Below are positions 57,028 to 64,000 of a stretch of DNA of 64,000 bases, one piece after another; the first letter of the stretch is position 1; the number at the start of each line of letters is the position of its first letter. The position numbers were made by a program, and so were the translations under genes. The stretch covers positions 124,001-188,000 of the forward strand of contig NZ_JADQDP010000003.1 of NCBI RefSeq assembly GCF_015694735.1, given 5' to 3'. The notes under the pieces were generated by a model. The model was not told the DNA's origin. It made no database searches and was given only the letters and a program-made list of their open reading frames with translations. The DNA is from Hymenobacter properus (lineage in GTDB: Bacteria > Bacteroidota > Bacteroidia > Cytophagales > Hymenobacteraceae).

Positions 57028-59223
57028 ATGAAAAACTATTTATCGTCGCTTCTCTTTTTGCTGTTGCTGAGTGGCTGGCTGCCCGGCGGCACCCCGCAGG
57101 CCCACGCCACCCAATTTGTGGGCGGCGACCTGACGTATGTGTCGCTGGGCAATGACCAGTACCGCGTCACGCTGCATTATTACCAGGACTGCTCGGGCGT
57201 GCTGCCTGCTCCCTTCACGCTCACGTGTCGTAACGGCAGTTGCGGCTCTGCCGCCACGCTCACGGCGCCACTGGTGCAGCAAGGGCCCATTGAGGCCGGC
57301 AATCCTTTTTGCGCAGCCATCTCCGCCACGCCCTGCCAGGGGCCCACGGGCTTGCCCAGCTACCAACTTTTTACTTACGCGGCCACCGTGACGCTGCCCG
57401 CGGGCCAGTGGCAACTGAGCACCTTGTATAGCGCCCGCCCGGCGATGACCAACACGGTGGCCGGCGACCTGTACGTGGAAGCCACCCTGGATAACCGCAA
57501 CTCCAGCACGGGCGCGGCCGTGTCCAACAACTCGCCGCAGTTTGCTGCGCAGGAGGCGCCGGTGCAGTACGTGTGCTGGCGGCAGCCCACCACGCTCACG
57601 CTGCCCGCCACCGAAGCCGACGGCGACTCGCTGGCATACGCGCTGGCCGCGCCGCTGCAGGCTTGCAACACGCCGGTGACGTATTCCTCATTCGCTGTTG
57701 CGCCGGTGCTAGCACCCGTTTCCAGCACCAGCGGCCCGTGCTTTTTCAACTATGCGGGCACGGGCTCCGGCTACTATGGCCCCACCAGCCCCATTTGGCT
57801 GGGGGTCGATACCGTTGGCTTCTGCCCCACGCGGACCGGAATTACCCGTGTTTTGCGTTTCAACGCGCAGGCCCACACCATCACTTTTACGCCTGGCGTC
57901 TACAATGCGCCAACCGGCAACACCAGCAACAACCGCTATCAATTGGCCATGCTGATAACCGAGTATCGCCGCATCAACGGGGTGCGCCGCGTGGTGGGCA
58001 CGGTGCGCCGGGAAATAACCGTGCTGGTGACCGATTGCAGCGGCAACTCTGTGCCCAATCCGCCGGTGGCAAGCAATGGCATCAACCTTCAAGACACGAC
58101 GCGTATTCAGGTGCGCAGCTGCAGCTACACGCGCGTAGAACTCAACTTCACCGACCCTGACAACCTGCGCACGCCCAGCGCCAACCAGCGCCTGACCGTG
58201 ACGCTGCCGCCAAACTTCGACACCGACCCCACCCTGTTCGGCGCCACTGATGTGGGCACGTTCCGCCTCACGGGCAACGGCAGCACCAACCCCAAAGCGG
58301 TGATGCTCTTCCAGCCCTCGCCCACCGCCGAAGGGCGCACCATCCGGTTCAACCTGAAACTTGAGGACGACGCCTGCCCCGTTAAGGGTGTGCGAAACCG
58401 GGTGTTTGATATTCGTATATTTCGGGGCAATTACGCCGTCATTATGCCCTTCTCGCCGCCCCCGCTGTGCCAGGGCGCCAGCATGACGCTGCAAGGCCAG
58501 ATATTGCGTGCCGACTCGGTTCGGAATTTTACCACCAATACCTCCCAGCTGCAGCCCTACACTTACCAGTGGAGCACCAATGCGGGCGGCAATGGCCTGC
58601 CGGCCGTGACGAACACGCGCGACATTGCGGTGAACCCCACCGTGACGACGCGCTACATCCTACGTGTGACCCCCACCCTGGGCTACACTATAGGGTGCGG
58701 CGACACCACGTCGGTGGTGGTGCGCGTGCGGCCGGGGGTGGCCACGCCCGTCATCACCCGCAACGGTCAGACCCTGACCAGCAGCTACGCCACCGGCAAC
58801 CAGTGGTATCTCAACGGCCAGCCTATTCCTGGCGCTACGGGCCAGAGCATCACCATTACCGCCAGCGGCAGCTACACGGTGCAAACCGTGGTGACGGGCG
58901 CATCGGGCAGTTGCACCTCGCCCATGTCGGCGGCCCTCACGGTGCTCTCGGCGGTGCGGCCTCTGCCCGGCAGTAGCCTGCGCGTGGTGCCCAACCCCAC
59001 GCCCGACGGCCGCCTGCAGGTCACCCTCACTGGCTACGCGCAGCCGGTGTCGCTCACGGTGCTTGACGCTTTGGGCCGGAAGGTGGCCGAATCGATGGTG
59101 GCCGCCCCCAACCCGCAGGGCAGCACCCAGGAAGTGAACCTGAGCCACTGCGAAGCCGGCTTCTACCTGCTTCAGGTGCGCACGGCTTCCAGCCTGGAAA
59201 TCCGCCGCATTGTGCGCCAGTAG
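57028..59223 (+). CDS. Giant T9SS-exported surface protein, tandem paralogue 2
   Basis: The 731-residue protein starts at ATG 57028 with signal peptide MKNYLSSLLFLLLLSGWLP, then QFVGGDLTYVSLGNDQYRVT, the Cys-bearing YYQDCSG/CRNGSCG module, FTDPDNLRTPSANQRLTV, LKLEDDACPVKGVRNRV, the Ig-like TSSYATGNQWYLNGQPIPG and a sorting domain. It is closest to the third paralogue at the C-terminus. The frame opens slightly earlier, at 56995, but the signal peptide begins at 57028. Confidence 0.85.
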   Translation: MKNYLSSLLFLLLLSGWLPGGTPQAHATQFVGGDLTYVSLGNDQYRVTLHYYQDCSGVLPAPFTLTCRNGSCGSAATLTAPLVQQGPIEAGNPFCAAISATPCQGPTGLPSYQLFTYAATVTLPAGQWQLSTLYSARPAMTNTVAGDLYVEATLDNRNSSTGAAVSNNSPQFAAQEAPVQYVCWRQPTTLTLPATEADGDSLAYALAAPLQACNTPVTYSSFAVAPVLAPVSSTSGPCFFNYAGTGSGYYGPTSPIWLGVDTVGFCPTRTGITRVLRFNAQAHTITFTPGVYNAPTGNTSNNRYQLAMLITEYRRINGVRRVVGTVRREITVLVTDCSGNSVPNPPVASNGINLQDTTRIQVRSCSYTRVELNFTDPDNLRTPSANQRLTVTLPPNFDTDPTLFGATDVGTFRLTGNGSTNPKAVMLFQPSPTAEGRTIRFNLKLEDDACPVKGVRNRVFDIRIFRGNYAVIMPFSPPPLCQGASMTLQGQILRADSVRNFTTNTSQLQPYTYQWSTNAGGNGLPAVTNTRDIAVNPTVTTRYILRVTPTLGYTIGCGDTTSVVVRVRPGVATPVITRNGQTLTSSYATGNQWYLNGQPIPGATGQSITITASGSYTVQTVVTGASGSCTSPMSAALTVLSAVRPLPGSSLRVVPNPTPDGRLQVTLTGYAQPVSLTVLDALGRKVAESMVAAPNPQGSTQEVNLSHCEAGFYLLQVRTASSLEIRRIVRQ

Positions 59224-59308
59224 GCCTTTCGCTCCACCCACCGCGGGGCTAATTCAATTCCAATTGGTTCTTTCCACTGAGCAGACTTCAACCCTTGGCT
59301 GTACTCCT

Positions 59309-61528
59309 ATGAAAGCCTCCTTACTTCTCATTCTCAGGACTATCTTGGCCTGGGCGCTGCTGGGCGGCCTGCCCGCGGCGCAGGCCTCGCACATGCTAGG
59401 CGGCGAAATGACTTATCGCTCGCTGGGTAACAACCAGTACCGGGTCAGGTTCCGGCTTTACCAGGACTGTTCGGGTGCCCCCACCACGGCCCTTACGTTG
59501 GAATGCCGCAACGGCGGCGGGTGCAATACTCCCGCCACCCTCACGGCGCCGCTGCTGCAGCAAGGCGCGGCTTTTGAGCCCGCGGCCTTGTGCACCAGCG
59601 CGGTGAACACCTGTCAGAACCCGGTGTCGAACTATCCGATGTTTCGCTTCGTGAATTACGAGGCCACGGTGACACTGGCCCCCGGCCAGTGGACGCTGAG
59701 TACCTACCAGACTTCCCGTCCGTCGCTGGCCAACGTCGTTTCGGGCGACTTGTATACCGAGGCCTTCCTCGACAACCGCGGCAGCAGCGTGGCCAACAAC
59801 TCGCCCCAATTCGACGCCGAGGACATTCCGGTGCAGTACGTGAACTGGAAACAGTTTACAACCTTCAGCTTCTCGGCCCTGGAGCCCGACGGGGATTCTG
59901 TGGCGTGTTCGCTGGTGGCTCCGCTGCAGGCCTGCAACACGCCTCTTGCCTACAGACCCGTCTGGTGGCAGAGCTACCCGTATCCAATCCCCTGGCCCGT
60001 GACGTGTTTCTTTACTCCCAATAGTTTCATGCCTGGGTACTTTTCACCTTCCTACCCCATAAACATGGGCTTCGACACTCTTGGTACCTGCCCGAACAGA
60101 ACGGGAGTGCTTCGCACGCTGCGTTTCAACCAGGAAGCCCGCACCATCGTCGTCAGTCCCTATTTTTTCGATGCCAGCGCGACAGCGGCCAGCGGCAACA
60201 ACAAATACCTGCAGGCCGTGCAGGCCGATGAATACCGCTACGTGAACGGCGTGCGCCGCCTGATTGGCCGCGTGCGCCACGAAATGGTGCTGATTGTGGT
60301 GGACGGCGGCAGCAACACGGTGCCCAACCCCGTGCAGGTGGCCAACCAAACCATCAATTCCGGTGCCCGCATCATCAATGCCCTGGACTCGACCCAGGTG
60401 GAAGTGGAAGCCTGCAGCTATTCGCGCCTGACGCTCGACTTCACCGACCCCGACAACCTGCGCACGCCCAGCGCCGGCCAGCTGCTCACCGTCACCGTCC
60501 CGACCGACCTCAACACCAACCCCCTGCTGCTGGACGGCGGCGACGTGGGCACGTTCAGCCTGAGCGGCAACGGCACGGCCCGGCCGCGGGGCACGCTCTA
60601 TCTGCAGCCTTCGGCCGCGGCCGCCGGGCGCACCATCCGCATCAACGTGCGCGTGGAAGACAACGCCTGCCCCGTGAAAGGCCGGCAGAACCGGGTGATT
60701 GTGATTAAAATACACAAGAGCCTACGGGCTGCCATTGCCCTGGCCGGTACCACCGCCCGCGTAACAACCCTCAGCCTGCCCATTGGCAGCACGCTGGACC
60801 TGAGAGGCCTGGCCATGCGGCCGGATTCGCTGCGGCTGCTTGCCTCTGGCACAACGGTTGCCCAGAGCTACAGCTATCAGTGGCAGGTGCGCGGCAATGG
60901 CCTCAACCCGGCGCAGGCCACCAGCGCCAGTATCACGGTGGCGCCTACCATCCCCAGCCGCTATCTGCTGGCCGTAACGCCCACCGGGGGCTTTGGTGGG
61001 GGTTGCGGCGACACCACCTCGGTGCTGGTGACCCTCATGATGCCGTTGGCGCCGGTCGTCACAGCCAGCGGCGCTGTGCTGAGCAGCAGCTATGCCACCG
61101 GCAACCAATGGTATCTCAACGGCCAACTCATTCCTGGCGCCACCGGCCAGACCATTACGCCCACCGGTGGAGGCACTTACACGGTAGTGGTGACAATTGT
61201 AGCGGGCGGCGTGACGTATACCTCGCCCATGTCGGCACCGTTCACGGTGCTCTCGGCGGTGCGGGCCGCGCCCGGCACCAGCCTGCGTGTAGTGCCCAAC
61301 CCCACGCCCGACGGCCGCCTGCAAGTCACGCTCACCGGCTACGCGCAGCCGGTGGCGCTCACGGTGCTCGACGCCCTGGGCCGGAAGGTGGCCGAATCGA
61401 TGGTGGCCGCCCCCAACCCGCAGGGCAGCACCCAGGAAGTGAACCTGAGCCACTGCGAAGCCGGCTTCTACCTGCTTCAGGTGCGCACGGCTTCCAGCCT
61501 GGAAATCCGCCGCATTGTGCGCGAATAG
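59309..61528 (+). CDS. Giant T9SS-exported surface protein, tandem paralogue 3
   Basis: The 739-residue paralogue from ATG 59309 has signal peptide MKASLLLILRTILAWALLGG, then SHMLGGEMTYRSLGNNQYRV, YQDCSG with CRNGGGCN, FTDPDNLRTPSAGQLLTV, VRVEDNACPVKGRQNRV, the Ig-like module and a sorting domain ending RRIVRE. The N-terminal half diverges from the other two while the last 50 codons are nearly identical in DNA. A terminator follows. Confidence 0.85.
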   Translation: MKASLLLILRTILAWALLGGLPAAQASHMLGGEMTYRSLGNNQYRVRFRLYQDCSGAPTTALTLECRNGGGCNTPATLTAPLLQQGAAFEPAALCTSAVNTCQNPVSNYPMFRFVNYEATVTLAPGQWTLSTYQTSRPSLANVVSGDLYTEAFLDNRGSSVANNSPQFDAEDIPVQYVNWKQFTTFSFSALEPDGDSVACSLVAPLQACNTPLAYRPVWWQSYPYPIPWPVTCFFTPNSFMPGYFSPSYPINMGFDTLGTCPNRTGVLRTLRFNQEARTIVVSPYFFDASATAASGNNKYLQAVQADEYRYVNGVRRLIGRVRHEMVLIVVDGGSNTVPNPVQVANQTINSGARIINALDSTQVEVEACSYSRLTLDFTDPDNLRTPSAGQLLTVTVPTDLNTNPLLLDGGDVGTFSLSGNGTARPRGTLYLQPSAAAAGRTIRINVRVEDNACPVKGRQNRVIVIKIHKSLRAAIALAGTTARVTTLSLPIGSTLDLRGLAMRPDSLRLLASGTTVAQSYSYQWQVRGNGLNPAQATSASITVAPTIPSRYLLAVTPTGGFGGGCGDTTSVLVTLMMPLAPVVTASGAVLSSSYATGNQWYLNGQLIPGATGQTITPTGGGTYTVVVTIVAGGVTYTSPMSAPFTVLSAVRAAPGTSLRVVPNPTPDGRLQVTLTGYAQPVALTVLDALGRKVAESMVAAPNPQGSTQEVNLSHCEAGFYLLQVRTASSLEIRRIVRE

Positions 61529-61561
61529 CCGCTCGGGCGTAGCGCCTTTGGTATAGACAAG

Positions 61562-61598
61562 AAAAAGCCGACTGCTTGCTAAGCAGCCGGCTTTTTTG
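61562..61598. terminator. Bidirectional rho-independent terminator
   Basis: AAAAAGCCG-CTGC pairs with GCAG-CGGCTTTTTT. It separates the third T9SS paralogue from the convergent GH2 gene. Confidence 0.85.
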
Positions 61599-61612
61599 TT
61601 ATAAGACGAGTT

Positions 61613-64000
61613 CTACTTCGACCCCACTTTCAGCTGCAAGGTACCGGCTTGCAAGCCCGCGCCTGTCACTTTCAATTGCACGTCGCCAGCCTTGTCCGAA
61701 GCCTGCACAATGGCTACCAACTGACCGTGGAAGGCATGCATCTGCGGCTGGTGGAAGAGTTCCAGGCTGGTGGGGTCGCCGTTGGCCACGGCGCGGAAGC
61801 GGCCGGCGCCACTCACGCTCATTTGCAGCGCGTCGGCGGCATCGGGGCAGAGGTTGCCCTGGGCGTCTTCTACGCGCACGGTCACGTAGGCCAGGTCCTG
61901 GCCGTCGGCTTTCAGCGCGGGGTGGTCGGCCACCAGTTTGAGGTGGTGCGGCTTGCCGGCAGTGCGTACGGTTTCTTCGGCCACGGCTTTGCCCTGGGCA
62001 TCGTAGGCCACCACTTTGATGTTGCCGGGCGCGTATTTCACGTCGTTCCACATCAGGCGGTAACGCGTCTGGGGCTGGTCAGACGGTCCTTTGATTTGGC
62101 GACCCTGGCTCACGCCGTTCACAAACAGCTCGGCCGAGTGGTAGTTGGTGTAGCAGAACACGGGCGTGGTCTGGCCTTCGCGGCCGGGCCAGGTCCAGTG
62201 GGGCAGCAGGTGCAGGGTGGGCGCGGTAGGTTTCCACTTGGCACGGTAGAGGTAGTACCGGTCTTTTGGTATACCGGCCAGGTCCAGAATGCCGAACATG
62301 GAGCTGTGCGAGGGCCACTTCTCGTCGTAGGGCGTGGGTTCGCCCAGGTAGTCGAAGCCGGTCCACACAAACTCGCCCAGCACATTAAGCATGTCATCCT
62401 GCTTCACAAACTCCTCGTCGGGCGTTTGCGACCACACGCAGGCCTCCAGGTCGTACGACGAACACTGGTTGTCGTCGTACTGCTTCTGCTTGGCCCGCAC
62501 CACCGGAAACTTATACACGCCCCGCGAGCTGATGGTGGAAGCGGTTTCGGAGCCCAGCAGGAAGCCCTGCGGCAGCTTGGCCAGCGCCTCAGCGTAGCGG
62601 TGGGGCTTGTAGTTGAAGCCTGGAATCTCAATCACGGGCGCCATGCCGTACTTGAAGTCGTCATCAAACCGGTCCATGCCCGCGGCCACGGGGCGCGTGG
62701 GGTCTTCGCGGTGCACAATGTCCTGCAAGCGCTTGGCGATGACGGGGCCGTTGGCGTTGCTCTGGTCGGGCACCTCGTTACCGATGCTCCACATTATCAC
62801 CGACGGGCTGTTGCGGTCGCGGTGCACCATGTTCACCAGGTCTTTTTCCGACCACTGGTCAAAATACTGGCTGTAACCGTTTTTCACCTTCGGCGCCTTC
62901 CACTCGTCAAAGGCCTCCACCATCATCATAAAGCCCATTTCGTCGCACAGCTGTACCAGCTCCGGCGCCGGCATGTTGTGCGAGGTCCGGATGGCGTCGC
63001 AGCCCATGTCTTTCAGCAAGGCCAACTGCCGGCGCAAAGCGGCGGTATTGATGGCCGCGCCCAGCGGGCCCAAATCGTGGTGGTTGCACACGCCCTTAAA
63101 CTTGCGCGGCTGTCCATTCAACGAGAAGCCTTTGCCCGCTTCAAACTTAAACGAGCGAATCCCAAAGCGTGTGGTGTAGGTGTCCTTCAAAGCCTGCCTC
63201 GCATACAGCTTCGACGAAGCCGTATACAGCACCGGCGTCTCCGGCGACCATAGTTTCGGCTGCGGCACCTGCAAGGTTTGCTCAAACTCCGGCGCGCCCG
63301 CAGCCGCCAGGTTGCTGGTGGAGGTGGCCACCACCTTGCCCGCCGCGTCCTTGATTTCCGTCACCAGGCGCAGCGCCGGGCGCGTGCTGCCCGCCGCCAC
63401 CTGGGTGCGCAGCTTCACGGTAGCAGTCTGGGCCGTAATGTCGGGCGTGGTGAGGTAAGTGCCCCACACGGGGATGTGCACATCGTCGGTCACGATGAGG
63501 TGCACATTGCGGTAGAGGCCGGAGCCAGGGTACCAGCGCGAGGCCTCCGGCTGGTTGCGCAAGCGCACAGCCAACGTATTGTCACCGCTGGCTTTTAGGT
63601 ACGAAGTTATATCAAAGGAAAACGAGTTATAGCCGTAGGGCCAGTTGCCCACCTCTTTGCCATTCACGAACACGTGCGCGTCGCTCATGGCCCCATCGAA
63701 CAGCAGCACCGCCCGCTGCCCGGCCTTGAAGCCCGGCACCGCCAGCCGCCGCCGGTACCAGCCCGTGCCAATAAACGGCAGGCCGCCCGTGCGCCCGGCT
63801 TTCTGCGTGGCTTTCTGCTCCTGGTTCTGCTCAATCTTGACGGTTTGCAGGTCGTTGTTGCCATCGAAAGGCCCGTAGATGGCCCAATCGTGCGGCACGC
63901 GCACCGTCTGCCAGCCCGCGTCTTTGAAATCGGACTTGGCCGCGTCGGGCTGCTCGCCTTTGGCAAATTTCCAATCCGTGGTCAGCAAATACTCCTGCCG
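61613..64000 (-). CDS. GH2 beta-galactosidase-type glycoside hydrolase, 5' end cut by window edge
   Basis: The frame is open to the right edge (796 residues visible) and continues beyond it, so a start and any signal peptide are missing; a TTG within the frame at 63988 is not a likely start. Domain order from the N-terminus: sugar-binding jelly roll (VRVPHDWAIYGPF, YRRRLAVPGF, DGAMSDAHVFVNG), Ig-like domain, TIM barrel with GVCNHHDLGPLGAA, the acid/base Glu in MWSIGNEVPDQ (near 62780) and the nucleophile region LGSETASTISSRG (near 62545), then DUF4982-type and Ig-like C-terminal domains. Substrate could be beta-galactosides or other glycans. Confidence 0.92.
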   Translation of the reverse strand, partial: RQEYLLTTDWKFAKGEQPDAAKSDFKDAGWQTVRVPHDWAIYGPFDGNNDLQTVKIEQNQEQKATQKAGRTGGLPFIGTGWYRRRLAVPGFKAGQRAVLLFDGAMSDAHVFVNGKEVGNWPYGYNSFSFDITSYLKASGDNTLAVRLRNQPEASRWYPGSGLYRNVHLIVTDDVHIPVWGTYLTTPDITAQTATVKLRTQVAAGSTRPALRLVTEIKDAAGKVVATSTSNLAAAGAPEFEQTLQVPQPKLWSPETPVLYTASSKLYARQALKDTYTTRFGIRSFKFEAGKGFSLNGQPRKFKGVCNHHDLGPLGAAINTAALRRQLALLKDMGCDAIRTSHNMPAPELVQLCDEMGFMMMVEAFDEWKAPKVKNGYSQYFDQWSEKDLVNMVHRDRNSPSVIMWSIGNEVPDQSNANGPVIAKRLQDIVHREDPTRPVAAGMDRFDDDFKYGMAPVIEIPGFNYKPHRYAEALAKLPQGFLLGSETASTISSRGVYKFPVVRAKQKQYDDNQCSSYDLEACVWSQTPDEEFVKQDDMLNVLGEFVWTGFDYLGEPTPYDEKWPSHSSMFGILDLAGIPKDRYYLYRAKWKPTAPTLHLLPHWTWPGREGQTTPVFCYTNYHSAELFVNGVSQGRQIKGPSDQPQTRYRLMWNDVKYAPGNIKVVAYDAQGKAVAEETVRTAGKPHHLKLVADHPALKADGQDLAYVTVRVEDAQGNLCPDAADALQMSVSGAGRFRAVANGDPTSLELFHQPQMHAFHGQLVAIVQASDKAGDVQLKVTGAGLQAGTLQLKVGSK

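Noticed and set aside
61649..63253. 534-codon open frame on the plus strand
   Set aside because: Antisense to the GH2 gene, whose catalytic motifs are intact.
1..64000. tRNA or rRNA genes
   Set aside because: Reading spacers on both strands I saw no T-loop-like GGTTCGAATCC pattern or rRNA segment; a covariance-model scan would be needed to exclude a divergent one.

Overview
The window looks like chromosome of a Bacteroidota bacterium, most likely a Hymenobacter-like member of the Cytophagales. The evidence is type IX secretion (T9SS) C-terminal sorting domains, TAnnTTTG-type -7 promoter elements, paired ExbD and paired OmpH/Skp genes, PorG-like (DUF6089) barrels beside nadK and uppS, an exosortase/PID-CTERM pair, and high-GC coding sequence with AT-richer spacers. 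No rRNA, tRNA, CRISPR array, transposase or prophage was seen. Both edges cut genes: an acyl-CoA synthetase on the left and a GH2 glycosidase on the right.

Layout. 1-9.9 kb: acyl-CoA synthetase, arginase-fold protein, cytochrome-b5-like protein, MurQ, a small lipoprotein, the GTPases Era and Der, ferrochelatase, a PRC-barrel protein. 10-13.7 kb: cysteine desulfurase, phosphoglucosamine mutase, MazG. 13.7-21.1 kb: a TonB energising locus (exbB, exbD, exbD, tonB, second tonB) followed by a small membrane protein, a PstS-like lipoprotein and a TPR protein. 21.1-34.8 kb, mostly minus strand: RluD, then an envelope-biogenesis block (two Skp-like chaperones, BamA, UppS, two PorG-like barrels, NAD kinase, a short Omp85-like protein, a CBS protein), then hydrolase, PabA/TrpG, CvpA and YqeY. 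35-40 kb: PdxJ, MnmH, a T9SS-exported protein, MoxR ATPase. 40.2-41.7 kb: a tiny PID-CTERM protein, an exosortase and a partner membrane protein. 41.8-47.1 kb: phenylacetyl-CoA epoxidase genes paaE-A-B-C-D plus a 3-hydroxyacyl-CoA dehydrogenase. 47.1-54.4 kb: a probable arsenosugar (or arsenolipid) biosynthesis cluster. 54.7-61.5 kb: three tandem giant T9SS cargo paralogues. 61.6 kb to the end: a GH2 beta-galactosidase-type enzyme.

Two systems stand out. The first is the ArsM / ArsS / TIGR04283 / TIGR04282 / epimerase / SDR / DUF547 group, whose members together could methylate arsenic and build and modify an arsenic-containing sugar. The second is a compact exosortase module whose only visible substrate is a 74-residue precursor that is almost entirely signal peptide plus sorting tail.

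Across the window, spacers are repeatedly filled by long inverted repeats. Eight copies belong to one recurrent palindromic family (arms of 33-52 bp, with variants matched in both arms). Several others have unrelated sequences that each appear once here. They lie between operon genes, between convergent genes, and in two cases overlap start or stop codons.
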